64,000 nt of DNA from Dysgonomonas sp. 25 (GTDB taxonomy: Bacteria; Bacteroidota; Bacteroidia; Bacteroidales; Dysgonomonadaceae). Made by a program: the position numbers and the translations under genes. Where the stretch lies: NCBI RefSeq assembly GCF_010501075.1, contig NZ_QVMN01000010.1:1-64000 (forward strand), given 5' to 3'. The notes under the pieces were generated by a model. It did no database searches. It had not been told where the DNA came from and was given only the letters and a program-made list of their open reading frames with translations. Shown piece after piece: positions 9,528-18,730 of the stretch (position 1 is its first letter; every line of letters starts with the position of its first letter).

Positions 9528-10814
9528 ATGCTGACTGCTGAAGAAAGAAACCAGATTATAGCGCTGGTCAAGCGGGAGGTTGTTCCCGCTATCGGTTGCA
9601 CCGAGCCCATAGCTGTGGCTCTATGTGTAGCCAAAGCAACGGAAACACTCGGTCGCCTTCCCGAAAAAATAGATGTCTTTTTGAGTGCCAATATTCTCAA
9701 AAATGCGATGGGGGTGGGTATCCCCGGCACAGGCATGATCGGGTTGCCTATTGCTATTGCTTTGGGCGCATTGAAAGGCAAATCCGAATACCAGCTGGAA
9801 GTGCTGAAAGACTGCTCCTGCGAAGATGTAGAGCAAGGCAAGCAGTTGATTGAAAGGAAAATAATAACAGTCTCCCTCAAAGAAGATATTACTGATAAAT
9901 TATATATCGAAACCGTTTGTACTGGCGGCGAAGAATCCGTTATGGCCATTATTGCCTGCGAACATGCCAATTTTGTCTATTTAGAGAAAAACGGAGAAAT
10001 TCTTCTCGACAAGCGTTGTCCGTCTACGGAGGAAAAAGAAGAAGCATCTCCCGAACTTTCGATGCGGAAAGTCTATGACTTTGCGATGGAAGCTCCGATA
10101 GATGAGATTGCTTTTATCCTCGAAACAGCCCGATTGAACAAAGCGGCTGCCGAGCAATCACTCACATGCAACTACGGACACTGCTTGGGCAAAACCCTGC
10201 AAGGAGAAGTGGAGCAGAAAATAATGGGGCGGAATACTTTTTCCAGCATCCTGTCTTATACATCGGCTGCCTGCGATGCCCGTATGGCGGGGGCTATGAT
10301 TCCTGTGATGAGCAATTCGGGAAGTGGGAACCAAGGTATTGCAGCCACTGTTCCGGTGGTGATTTTTGCCGAAGAAACCGGAAAAAATGAGGAAGAACTT
10401 ATCCGTGCATTGATGCTTAGCCATCTGACGGTTATCTATATCAAGCAAAGCCTCGGACGCCTGTCTGCCCTTTGCGGTTGTGTTGTTGCAGCTACGGGTT
10501 CGAGTTGCGGCATCACCTACCTGATGGGTGGCTGCTATGAGCGTATCTGCTTTGCTGTGAAGAATATGATTGCCAACCTTACAGGGATGATTTGCGATGG
10601 AGCTAAACCAAGCTGTTCGCTCAAGGTGACAAGCGGAACATCTACGGCAGTGCTTTCGGCTATGATGGCGATGGAACAGCATTGTGTGAGTGCGGTCGAA
10701 GGGATTATCGAAGAAGATGTGGATAAGTGTATTCGCAACCTGACCATTATCGGTTCGCAGGGAATGAACGAGACCGACAAACTGGTGCTGGATATTATGA
10801 CGAATAAGTGTTAA
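9528..10814 (+). CDS. cyuA: L-cysteine desulfidase / UPF0597 (CyuA, formerly YhaM) family protein
   Basis: A member of the UPF0597 family related to the alpha chain of iron-sulfur L-serine dehydratase. Characterised members break L-cysteine down to pyruvate, ammonia and sulfide using a [4Fe-4S] cluster. The 428-residue cytoplasmic protein shows GCTEPIAVAL (C24), GIPGTGMIGLPIA, SNSGSGNQG and conserved cysteines in ATGSSCGITYL and MICDGAKPSC, which probably supply cluster ligands. Its start is one base after the dsbD stop, joining cysteine/thiol catabolism to periplasmic disulfide reduction. Serine or another beta-hydroxy amino acid cannot be excluded as substrate. Confidence 0.88.
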   Translation: MLTAEERNQIIALVKREVVPAIGCTEPIAVALCVAKATETLGRLPEKIDVFLSANILKNAMGVGIPGTGMIGLPIAIALGALKGKSEYQLEVLKDCSCEDVEQGKQLIERKIITVSLKEDITDKLYIETVCTGGEESVMAIIACEHANFVYLEKNGEILLDKRCPSTEEKEEASPELSMRKVYDFAMEAPIDEIAFILETARLNKAAAEQSLTCNYGHCLGKTLQGEVEQKIMGRNTFSSILSYTSAACDARMAGAMIPVMSNSGSGNQGIAATVPVVIFAEETGKNEEELIRALMLSHLTVIYIKQSLGRLSALCGCVVAATGSSCGITYLMGGCYERICFAVKNMIANLTGMICDGAKPSCSLKVTSGTSTAVLSAMMAMEQHCVSAVEGIIEEDVDKCIRNLTIIGSQGMNETDKLVLDIMTNKC

Positions 10815-10826
10815 ATGAATAAAACG

Positions 10827-10896
10827 TGCACAAGAAACAGCGAAAAGTTGTGCATATAATAAAGAATATGCACAAGAAACAATAAAAAGTTGTGCA
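10827..10896. repeat. Tandem pair of 28-base palindromic units upstream of mazG
   Basis: Two near-identical units at 10827-10854 and 10869-10896. Each begins TGCACAA and ends TTGTGCA, an exact 7-base inverted repeat, with a 14-base loop that differs at only three positions. They fill most of the 96-base gap between cyuA and mazG and end 15 bases before the mazG ATG. They could be paired operators, an mRNA structure or an intergenic repeat; neither unit has a T-run typical of a terminator. Confidence 0.75.
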
Positions 10897-10910
10897 TTAT
10901 CCTGTAAGAA

Positions 10911-11696
10911 ATGAAAAATACAAAACAACAAAAACTCGAAGCCTTCGGGCGGCTACTTGATGTGATGGACGAATTGCGGGTGAAATGCCCGTGGGATGCC
11001 GAACAAACAAACGAAAGCCTGCGCACCAATACCATTGAGGAGACATACGAGCTTTGCGAAGCTATTATCAAAAACGACAACAACGAGATAAAGAAAGAAT
11101 TAGGCGATGTGCTGCTGCATATCGTTTTCTATTCCAAGATAGGCGAAGAGAAGCAAGCTTTCGATATTGCCGATGTTTGCAATGCCTTGTGCGATAAACT
11201 GATTTTCCGTCATCCGCATGTATTTGGCGACGATGCCGCGAAAACAGCAGGCGAAGTAGAGCAAAACTGGGAGCAAATCAAACTGAAAGAAAAAGGCGGT
11301 AACAAAACAATTCTCGGCGGCGTTCCCGCTTCATTGGCGTCGATAGCTAAGGCACACCGCATACAGGATAAAGCCCGTCATGCCGGTTTCGATTGGAAGC
11401 AGAAAGAAGATGTATGGGAGAAAGTGACCGAAGAATTTACGGAACTGAAAAGCGAAATAGCCGATATGAATGCCGATAAGATGGAGGCGGAGTTCGGCGA
11501 CTTGTTTTTCAGCCTGATAAATGCAGCACGCTTGTACGATGTCAATCCCGATAACGCTTTGGAGCGCACAAACCAGAAATTTATCCGTCGCTTCAATTAT
11601 ATAGAACAAAAAGCCCGCGAAGCCGGAAAAAATGTGAAAGACATGACGCTTGCCGAAATGGATGCACTCTGGGAAGAGGCGAAAAGGGGAGAGTAG
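10911..11696 (+). CDS. mazG: Nucleoside triphosphate pyrophosphohydrolase MazG
   Basis: Hydrolyses non-canonical NTPs to NMP and pyrophosphate, cleaning the nucleotide pool. The 261-residue protein contains two MazG domains. The first carries KCPWDAEQTNESL, EETYEL and ELGDVLLHIVF (the metal-binding EExxE...ExxD pattern); the second carries EEFTELKSEI and EFGDLFFSL. This is the two-domain length of E. coli MazG. There is no toxin-antitoxin partner such as mazEF next to it, so a housekeeping role is likely. It follows the tandem palindromes after cyuA. Confidence 0.95.
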   Translation: MKNTKQQKLEAFGRLLDVMDELRVKCPWDAEQTNESLRTNTIEETYELCEAIIKNDNNEIKKELGDVLLHIVFYSKIGEEKQAFDIADVCNALCDKLIFRHPHVFGDDAAKTAGEVEQNWEQIKLKEKGGNKTILGGVPASLASIAKAHRIQDKARHAGFDWKQKEDVWEKVTEEFTELKSEIADMNADKMEAEFGDLFFSLINAARLYDVNPDNALERTNQKFIRRFNYIEQKAREAGKNVKDMTLAEMDALWEEAKRGE

Positions 11697-11801
11697 TAAC
11701 AAGGCAAAACAATAAATCACGTCAAATACTGTTTAACATATATAAATTATTTTTTCAATTAATTCTGAGGTAATATCATAGGACTGAACGGAGTTAATTA
11801 A

Positions 11802-11809
11802 TATATTTG
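11802..11809 (+). promoter_or_regulatory. -7 promoter element for the TPR gene
   Basis: TATATTTG, an exact TAnnTTTG match, 77 bases before the GTG start of the TPR protein in an AT-rich gap. Confidence 0.5.
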
Positions 11810-11886
11810 CGACTATTGTAGTCGATTTTTAACAAGATTGTTGCTCGGGAAAAAGCATAAAACTTAAAAAAATAAAGCCGCGTATA

Positions 11887-13941
11887 GTGAAAAAAGGTAT
11901 ACTTCTCATTGCTGTTTTCTGTATCAGCTTATTATCATTCGCTCAAATTAACACTGAACGGGTAATGAGAATCGGTCGGAATGCGCTTTATTTCGAAGAC
12001 TATGTTTTATCCATCCAATATTTCAACCAAGTCATAAAAGCCAAGCCTTACCTGCCTGAACCTTATTTTTTCAGGGGAGTAGCCAAATTCTATCTCGACG
12101 ACTTCAAAGGTGCGGAGGAAGATTGCTCGTTGGCTATCGAACGGAATCCGTTTATGGTCAGGGCTTATCAGCTTCGTGGGGATGCCCGCCAGAGCCTGAG
12201 CGACTACGATGGTGCGCGAGCCGACTACGCCAAGTCATTGGAAAGTTATCCGAACGACCAGTTTGTGCTGGTCAATCTGGGGATAGTCGACATACAAAAG
12301 AAAGATTACGAAGCAGCGGAGACTACCTTGAACGAACTGCTGAAATTATACCCGAAATATGCCGCAGGCTACCTCACACGGGGAGCTATGTATCAGGAAA
12401 GTGGTGATACGCTGAAAGCGTTTGAAGATTATACGACGGCTATCGATTTGGACAAGTATCTGCCGCACTCTTACTCGATGCGGGGATTGCTTTATTACTA
12501 TAAACAGCAATACGATAGCGCCCTTGTCGATTTCGACGAAGCCATCAAACTCGATCCGTTGCAGACAGGAAACTTTATCAACCGCGGATTGGTCAGGTAC
12601 TCGAAGCAGGATTTGCGTGGCGCGATGAGCGATTATGATAAAGTTATCGACCTGGAGCCGAGTAATGTGATAGCCCGCTTCAACCGCGGATTGTTGCGCG
12701 GACAGGTAGGTGATGACAATAATGCGATCGAAGATTTCAATGTCGTTCTCGAGCAGGAGCCGGATAACCATATGGCGTATTTCAACCGGGCATTGCTGAA
12801 AAACAACATTGCCGATTATAACGGTGCGCTGGCTGATATGAATGTCGTCTTGTCTGAATATCCTGACTTCTATCAGGGATATTATGCCCGTTCGGAGATT
12901 AAGCGGCGAAAGAATGACTTAGCCGGAGCAGAGCGGGACTATAACTATGCCCGCAACACCGAAGTCCGCATACAGAAAGAATATGCCGACGGAAAGCAAC
13001 CGGACGAGAAAACCCGCGAAAAATCGGATAAGAATATCAATAAATTCGATAAGCTTGTCGTAGCCGATAAGACGGAAGAAGAAAAGAACAAATTCAACAG
13101 CGAAACCCGCGGAAAAATACAAAACCGTCAGGTTCGCATCGATGCCGAACCGCGCTTCATTGCCACTTATTACGAAAAACCAAATGACGTCAGACGATCG
13201 GTCTATTATAATCCGGTGGTGGATGATGTCAACAAACTGGGAATATTGCCGCGTAAGTTGCGCGTGACGAATAGCGAAACCTCACTGAATGAATTCCAGA
13301 TAGAAGACCACTTTGAATCGATAAACGATTTGTCGAAAGACATTGCCGAAGCGCCGACCAATGCTCTTCTCCTCTTTGCGCGCGGAATCGATTATATGCT
13401 GGTGCAGGATTTCACGGCTTCTATCGACGATTTTAATAAAGCTATCATGCTCGATCCTAATTTCTTGTTAGCATACTTCAATCAGGCGGTGGTGTATGAG
13501 AAAGTGCTCGAGCTGAAAGAACGGACACCCGACTATGATACGGATATTACAGCCGTTTCGGAGCAGATAGAACCACAGAAAAAAGTGCCAACCATAGGAA
13601 CTTCTACGCCTGTTCAGGCTGCTGTGCCCGAACCGAAGAAGAATATGGAGCACGAGATGATTATAAAGAACTACAACAAGGTCATCGAACTGAATCCGGA
13701 TTTTGTGTATGCCTACTACAACCGAGCCGGAGTCCGCTTCAAACAGCAGGATTATAAGTCGGCTATACTCGACTATAACGAGGCTATCCGCCGCGACAAA
13801 GATTTTGCCGAGGCTTACTACAACCGGGGATTAGCCCGCTTCTATATGCGCGACTACGAACGTGCGCTTGCCGATATGCGCAAGGCCGGCGAATTGGGTA
13901 TTGTCGAAGCGTATAGCATCATCAAAAGAATGTCGGAGTAA
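11887..13941 (+). CDS. Exported tetratricopeptide-repeat protein
   Basis: A 684-residue protein that begins with a GTG codon. The N-terminus is a clear signal peptide (basic start, hydrophobic run to about residue 18, FAQ cleavage site). It has two TPR blocks: about nine to ten units between residues 20 and 365, with recurring patterns such as AYFNRALLKNNIADYNGAL and NRGLVRYSKQDLRGAMSDY, and four or so between about 480 and 680. A charged, lower-complexity linker rich in Lys/Glu/Asp separates them. TPR proteins scaffold protein complexes, and a periplasmic location is inferred. The partner is unknown. It stands alone between mazG and the FISUMP A region. Confidence 0.85.
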   Translation: MKKGILLIAVFCISLLSFAQINTERVMRIGRNALYFEDYVLSIQYFNQVIKAKPYLPEPYFFRGVAKFYLDDFKGAEEDCSLAIERNPFMVRAYQLRGDARQSLSDYDGARADYAKSLESYPNDQFVLVNLGIVDIQKKDYEAAETTLNELLKLYPKYAAGYLTRGAMYQESGDTLKAFEDYTTAIDLDKYLPHSYSMRGLLYYYKQQYDSALVDFDEAIKLDPLQTGNFINRGLVRYSKQDLRGAMSDYDKVIDLEPSNVIARFNRGLLRGQVGDDNNAIEDFNVVLEQEPDNHMAYFNRALLKNNIADYNGALADMNVVLSEYPDFYQGYYARSEIKRRKNDLAGAERDYNYARNTEVRIQKEYADGKQPDEKTREKSDKNINKFDKLVVADKTEEEKNKFNSETRGKIQNRQVRIDAEPRFIATYYEKPNDVRRSVYYNPVVDDVNKLGILPRKLRVTNSETSLNEFQIEDHFESINDLSKDIAEAPTNALLLFARGIDYMLVQDFTASIDDFNKAIMLDPNFLLAYFNQAVVYEKVLELKERTPDYDTDITAVSEQIEPQKKVPTIGTSTPVQAAVPEPKKNMEHEMIIKNYNKVIELNPDFVYAYYNRAGVRFKQQDYKSAILDYNEAIRRDKDFAEAYYNRGLARFYMRDYERALADMRKAGELGIVEAYSIIKRMSE

Positions 13942-14092
13942 GTTTTATTTATTTGGATGTTTTTCTATCCGGAATATTTCTTTATCTTTGTTTTATTAAT
14001 AATTGTTATTTGAATAATAATGGGTGTATTCCGTGTGTTATATTTTATTAATTTGCTCAATATTAATTCTTTAATCCTAAAAAATAGGGTTT

Positions 14093-14142
14093 CACACACA
14101 CACACGCACGCGCGTAATATAGCATTTCTTTTTGGATTATCC
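14093..14142. repeat. (CA)n tract with conserved flank, copy 2
   Basis: A CA run (14093-14105) continues as GCACGCGCG and then GTAATATAGCATTTCTTT and GGATTATCC. The flank matches those of the tracts at 28-52 (reverse strand) and 61736-61785. It lies about 220 bases upstream of FISUMP A. Confidence 0.75.
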
Positions 14143-14160
14143 AAGGCTTTAGGTAGAAAT

Positions 14161-14347
14161 CACCTCCCCCCAAGCCCCTCCTACAGAGGGGGAGCAGATA
14201 GACTTTATCAAACAATAAAAATTAAAAATACATACTTCACTAAGCCTCCCTATGGGGCAGGTCTGGAGGGGCTACAAAATCAACAACTATTTATTCATTT
14301 CATCTTTTCCTATTACCCCCTCTGTAGGAGGGGACAGGGGAGGTGAT
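14161..14347. repeat. C/G-rich palindromic block upstream of FISUMP A
   Basis: Three segments of alternating C-runs and G-runs: 14161-14195 (CACCTCCCCCC ... AGAGGGGGAGC), 14243-14273 (GCCTCCC ... GGAGGGGC) and 14313-14347 (TACCCCCTCTGTAGGAGGGG, then ACAGGGGAGGTG). The first and last can pair with each other and each can fold on itself. Similar blocks occur at 46750, 61951 and 63680, always beside a FISUMP gene. The open frame running through this block has no protein-like character. Confidence 0.75.
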
Positions 14348-14362
14348 TAATTTTTTTATGAT

Positions 14363-16225
14363 ATGAAAACTATTTTAACACAGGCTATCATGCTTATAGC
14401 CTTATTCACAACAACCGCCCTGCAAGCGCAGGTAACTATCGGGAGTAATCAAGCGCCGAATAAAGGAGCTTTACTCGATTTGACACAAGGAAGTGCTACA
14501 ACCAAAGGGTTGGCACTGCCTCGTGTTGCGCTCACAGACAAAGACAAGTTATATCCCATGTTATCAAGCGGTTATGCCGTCACCGAAGATGCAGCACATA
14601 CGGGGCTTATCGTTTATAATACTGCCCTATCATGTGACTTTGGCAAAGGAGTTCATATATGGGATGGTAATGAATGGCAAGCCCTACGTCCTCTCGAACC
14701 TTCCGAGTTGAACCTTAGTAAAGGCTACTTCGATTTGCCCAGTGGAAAAGATGCACGTTCTTTAACAGCTCAAACATTGACAGTGACTTGGGATGACGGA
14801 TTAACCCCTACATGGACAGCAGCAGCTTCGGGAGGATTGAGTGCTGTTCTGTTTACAGGAAACCCAATACCTACACTGACAAACTCTCCTCAGAGTATCA
14901 GCCTTTTGCCTGATGCAATGACCATAAATGCTTCTTCACCATGGGCAAGTAGACAAACTGACCTGACCTTTAGCCTCTGTGGGCAAACGAAGACAGCAAT
15001 CTTGAATCAGACCAACTATGTGCTCTGGGCACTCGGAAAGGCAACTAATAGTCAGATTATTTATACTACCACAGCGAGTGGTAGTATCCCTGTACGCAGT
15101 AATGCTACATGGCAGGCTGTTCTCTCCGGAGCAGGAACATTGGCTACGCTTACTCCCTCCAGTGGAGGAACAGATCTGAAAGACGGTAGCAGCCCGGCTG
15201 CCATTAATACCTCCTACAGTGCAGGAACAGGCAGCAGGTATGACTATACAGATATTACTTTTACCGATACAAAGAATCCTAAACGCTTCCACGATGTAAC
15301 AGTATCAGTTCTTAATTGTGGCAGTACAGGGAACGACCCGAGTATGACAGCATGGGCACAACGTGCAGGCTTTACTATTGCTCAAATTAACAGTATATCT
15401 GCCGGTGGAACCCATGCGACTACACAACCTAACGGTATACAACTACACAAAGACCAGAATGGTAATATTTTCCTCTCAGGCAATTTTGGTGCAACGGCCG
15501 GGCGTTGGATGCTGAATAACTTGGCAGCAACAAGCTATGCCAGTAATGTTACGCATCCGTATCGCACCCTGACAGGACCTAATTACAACAGCGGGATGGC
15601 ATATAATACCGCCTACTGGGGCTATCCAGATGCGAATATTACCACTTACAACAACAATCCGCGCATTGGCCGCATATATACATGGGACGCTGCCACTGCC
15701 GGGAAAGGTGGTTCTACAGGACAGGTCAGCATAACTGATGGTGAGAACATAGCCGGCACACCCGCCCGTGTGCAGGGTATTTGCCCTAACGGATGGCATT
15801 TACCCAGTGATGCAGAATGGACAGATCTGGAATTGGCAATAAATAGTAATACCAGTCAATATAGCGGCATAGCTGATGCTAACGCCACTATCACCATTGG
15901 AGCAACAGATTGGCGTGGAAAAACCGCTAATGGTCATGGTAAGGGTATGAAAGATATCTGTCCGGTACCTACGCTATCCACTGCCAGCGACGGAGCCTCT
16001 AATATTATCTCCTCTACTGTCACTCCGGGGATGAATATTCTTCTTGTAGGACTGGCTTCCAACGGGTTGTCATTTGACTACGGCAACTACTCGTGGTTCT
16101 GGACTGCAAGCAGCAACACTACTACTGAGTCATGGATTCGGGGCTTCTCTAGATCGGCCACGACAGTCGGTCGGGATAAGAAGCGTCGCTTCGCCTTATA
16201 CTCCGTCCGCTGCAAGAAGAATTAA
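14363..16225 (+). CDS. FISUMP-domain surface protein A, with inserted Ig/BACON-like region
   Basis: A 620-residue exported protein. Residues 1-22 form a signal peptide (LTQAI core, cleaved near QAQ). Residues 23-115 are an N-terminal domain shared with proteins B and C (QVTIGS, GALLDL, KGLALPRV, VYNT, WDGNEWQ). Residues about 117-340 are unique to this copy and look like two beta-sandwich (BACON/Ig-like) repeats. From about 375 to the end is the FISUMP (Fibrobacter succinogenes major paralogous) module, with WMLNNLA, GICPNGWHLPSDAEW and a final WFWTAS ... YSVRCKKN. FISUMP modules adopt a C-type-lectin-like fold. The roughly 30 residues between WTAS and YSVRC differ almost completely from B and C. 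A ligand-binding or adhesin role is inference. It is flanked by repeats on both sides. Confidence 0.85.
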   Translation: MKTILTQAIMLIALFTTTALQAQVTIGSNQAPNKGALLDLTQGSATTKGLALPRVALTDKDKLYPMLSSGYAVTEDAAHTGLIVYNTALSCDFGKGVHIWDGNEWQALRPLEPSELNLSKGYFDLPSGKDARSLTAQTLTVTWDDGLTPTWTAAASGGLSAVLFTGNPIPTLTNSPQSISLLPDAMTINASSPWASRQTDLTFSLCGQTKTAILNQTNYVLWALGKATNSQIIYTTTASGSIPVRSNATWQAVLSGAGTLATLTPSSGGTDLKDGSSPAAINTSYSAGTGSRYDYTDITFTDTKNPKRFHDVTVSVLNCGSTGNDPSMTAWAQRAGFTIAQINSISAGGTHATTQPNGIQLHKDQNGNIFLSGNFGATAGRWMLNNLAATSYASNVTHPYRTLTGPNYNSGMAYNTAYWGYPDANITTYNNNPRIGRIYTWDAATAGKGGSTGQVSITDGENIAGTPARVQGICPNGWHLPSDAEWTDLELAINSNTSQYSGIADANATITIGATDWRGKTANGHGKGMKDICPVPTLSTASDGASNIISSTVTPGMNILLVGLASNGLSFDYGNYSWFWTASSNTTTESWIRGFSRSATTVGRDKKRRFALYSVRCKKN

Positions 16226-16295
16226 GCAAAGCGGAGCTTTGCACAGTTACTTCGCCCTTCGGGCAGTTACAAGTTGCAAAAAAAATTATCTATAC
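16226..16295. repeat. S repeat (GTTACTTCGCCCTTCGGGC) downstream of FISUMP A
   Basis: Immediately after the stop codon is a 7-base-pair hairpin GCAAAGC/GCTTTGC, then CACAGTTACTTCGCCC and TTCGGGCAGTTACAAGTT, ending TTATCTATAC. The same order follows FISUMP B (46656-46718), where the first hairpin is GTGC/GCAC. A related copy is on the minus strand at 37310-37365. The first hairpin and the CGCCCTTCGGGC hairpin could contribute to transcription termination. Confidence 0.7.
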
Positions 16296-16400
16296 AGGGA
16301 AGTAGCCCGTAAGGGCTGTTTCCCTATGTTTTTTTGGCTTTGTGTTCTTGGTGTAGAATCTTTGAGCCCTTCGTGGTTAAGTAATTAAAAAATGAGCAGA

Positions 16401-16507
16401 GAAAAAACGCCATATCGTGTCGGATCTGTCGGAAGTGTAAGTTTTTAACATAATTTCGATTGATTATCAGCGAGATAGGTTTTCTGGTAAAATCCGACAA
16501 CTGTCAG
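16401..16507 (+). repeat. R element, copy 1 (diverged heptamers)
   Basis: Shares its core ATTTCGATTGATTATCAGCG with copies at 26168, 46831 and 63776. Two direct heptamers TGTCGGA, separated by TC (16419-16434), precede the core and an inverted TCCGACA (16493-16499) follows. In the other copies the corresponding heptamers are TGTCAAG, TGTCAAG and CTTGACA, so all three have changed together. It lies about 180 bases after FISUMP A and about 200 bases before thrS. Confidence 0.75.
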
Positions 16508-16633
16508 GAAAGAAAAATATATTGATGATAGATCTAATACAAAAAAATAACATGTTTGTGCATTTTAGGGACGATATGATTTTTGATTGATACTTTTTAG
16601 CCGGCTAAAAGGCGATTGAAAGCAGAAAATGCT

Positions 16634-16641
16634 TATTTTTG
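16634..16641 (+). promoter_or_regulatory. -7 promoter element for thrS-infC-rpmI-rplT
   Basis: TATTTTTG (TAnnTTTG) 63 bases upstream of the thrS ATG. No canonical -33 TTTG is visible at the usual distance. Confidence 0.45.
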
Positions 16642-16703
16642 CAAGTTGTAAAAACAGCGGATTCATTCGTACGAATCCGAGTATAAATTTAGACTTGCAA
16701 AAG

Positions 16704-18671
16704 ATGATAAAAATTACATTTCCCGATGGTTCGGTACGCGAATTTGCGAAAGGAACCACTTCGATGCAGATAGCAGAGAGCATCAGTCAGCGTTTGGCAC
16801 AGGAAGTCCTTGCCGCTAAAGTGAATGGCGATATCTGGGATCTGACGCGCCCGATAGATGAAGATGCTACGATAGAACTGCTGAAATGGGAAGATGAGGG
16901 TGGCAAACATGCCTTCTGGCATTCGTCGGCTCACCTGATGGCCGAAGCGGTGCAGATCCTTTATCCACACGCTAAATTCGGTATAGGGCCTGCCATCGAG
17001 AACGGATTTTACTATGATATAGATTTCGGCGATACGCCTGTGAAAGATTCCGATTTCCCGAAAATCGAAGCGAAGATGCAGGAATTGGTTGCCCAGAAAG
17101 AAGAAATAAAGAGGAAAGAAATAACCAAAGCCGACGCCCTCAAGATGTTCGGCGACCGTGGCGAGGATTACAAGGTTGAGTTGATCAGCGACCTCGAAGA
17201 CGGAACGATTACGACTTATACGCAAGGGGTATTTACCGACCTTTGTCGTGGACCGCATATCCCGAATACGTCTTACATCAAGGCAATCAAGATATTGAGT
17301 GCCGCCGGTGCATACTGGCGTGGCGACGAGACGCGCAAGCAGCTTACCCGCCTGTATGGAATCACTTTCCCTAAAAAGAAAATGCTGGATGAATATCTGG
17401 TATTGCTGGAAGAGGCGAAGAAGCGCGACCACCGCAAAATCGGTAAGGAACTGGAATTGTTCGCTTTCTCCGAGAATGTAGGGAAAGGTTTGCCATTGTG
17501 GTTGCCGCGTGGTACACAATTACGTCTGAAATTGGAGGACTTCCTCAAGAAGATACAAAAACGCTTCGATTACGAACAGGTGATGACGCCGCACATCGGT
17601 AGTAAATTGCTGTATGTGACATCGGGGCACTATGCCAAATACGGAAAGGATTCGTTCCAGCCGATTCATACACCGGAAGAAGGAGAAGAGTTCTTGCTGA
17701 AACCGATGAACTGTCCGCATCACTGCGAAATTTACAAGGTGGTTCCGCGTTCGTATAAAGACCTTCCGTTGCGTCTGGCGGAATTCGGTACGGTTTACCG
17801 TTACGAGCAAAGTGGCGAACTTCATGGTTTGACACGTGTTCGTGGATTTACGCAGGACGATGCGCACATTTTCTGTACGCCGGAGCAGTTGAAGGCTGAG
17901 TTCCTGAAAGTAATGGATATCATCTTCATTATCTTTAAAGCGTTGGATTTCGAGAACTTCGAAGCACAAATATCGTTGCGTGACCCTGAAAACAAAGAGA
18001 AATATATCGGAAGTGACGAGAACTGGGAAAAGGCCGAACGTGCTATTATCGAGGCTTGCGAAGAAAAAGGCCTGCCAGCCCGCGTAGAATTGGGCGAAGC
18101 AGCTTTCTATGGTCCTAAGCTCGACTTTATGGTGAAAGATGCGCTGGGGCGTCGCTGGCAATTGGGAACAATCCAAGTGGATTATAACCTGCCTGAGCGT
18201 TTCGAGTTGGAATATACAGGTGCGGACAATCAGAAGCACCGTCCGGTGATGATTCACCGCGCGCCGTTTGGCTCGATGGAGCGTTTCATTGCCGTGCTTA
18301 TAGAGCACACAGCCGGAAAATTCCCGTTGTGGCTGACGCCTGATCAGGTGGTAATCCTGCCTATCAGCGACAAATATAACGATTATGCCCATCGCGTAGC
18401 TGCTTATTTCAAGCAACAGGATATCCGCGCAAGTGTGGACGACCGCAACGAGAAAGTGGGTAGAAAAATACGTGATAACGAGTTGAAACGAATCCCTTAT
18501 CTGCTCATCGTTGGAGAGAAAGAGGCAGAAAGTGAAGAAGTTTCGATAAGAAAACAGGGCGAAGGTGATCAAGGTTCAATGAAATTTACTAACTTTGCAG
18601 CCCAACTGAATGAAGAGGTTGAGAAAATGATGAATGCCTGGGAACATGAACAGGTTGTGAGTCGAAACTAA
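16704..18671 (+). CDS. thrS: Threonine--tRNA ligase
   Basis: Charges tRNA-Thr in the cytoplasm. The 655-residue protein has an N-terminal TGS domain ([14 protein letters not shown]...), the editing domain with [10 protein letters not shown] and later DLCRGPH, the class II catalytic core ([41 protein letters not shown], holding the zinc ligands), and a C-terminal anticodon-binding domain. The upstream in-frame ATG at 16629 sits before and across the -7 element, so MIKITFPDG is chosen. It heads the conserved thrS-infC-rpmI-rplT cluster. Confidence 0.97.
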   Translation: MIKITFPDGSVREFAKGTTSMQIAESISQRLAQEVLAAKVNGDIWDLTRPIDEDATIELLKWEDEGGKHAFWHSSAHLMAEAVQILYPHAKFGIGPAIENGFYYDIDFGDTPVKDSDFPKIEAKMQELVAQKEEIKRKEITKADALKMFGDRGEDYKVELISDLEDGTITTYTQGVFTDLCRGPHIPNTSYIKAIKILSAAGAYWRGDETRKQLTRLYGITFPKKKMLDEYLVLLEEAKKRDHRKIGKELELFAFSENVGKGLPLWLPRGTQLRLKLEDFLKKIQKRFDYEQVMTPHIGSKLLYVTSGHYAKYGKDSFQPIHTPEEGEEFLLKPMNCPHHCEIYKVVPRSYKDLPLRLAEFGTVYRYEQSGELHGLTRVRGFTQDDAHIFCTPEQLKAEFLKVMDIIFIIFKALDFENFEAQISLRDPENKEKYIGSDENWEKAERAIIEACEEKGLPARVELGEAAFYGPKLDFMVKDALGRRWQLGTIQVDYNLPERFELEYTGADNQKHRPVMIHRAPFGSMERFIAVLIEHTAGKFPLWLTPDQVVILPISDKYNDYAHRVAAYFKQQDIRASVDDRNEKVGRKIRDNELKRIPYLLIVGEKEAESEEVSIRKQGEGDQGSMKFTNFAAQLNEEVEKMMNAWEHEQVVSRN

Positions 18672-18730
18672 TTGATTATAAATACTAAACAAAAATAAAA
18701 GGATAAAAGAACTGAGATTAACATTATTGA

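Noticed and set aside
10911-11696. Toxin-antitoxin locus at mazG
   Set aside because: MazG is a nucleotide pyrophosphohydrolase; neither mazE nor mazF is present.
14020-14346. Open frame across the region upstream of FISUMP A
   Set aside because: It is composed of a CA tract and C/G-rich palindromes, and the translation has no protein-like character.
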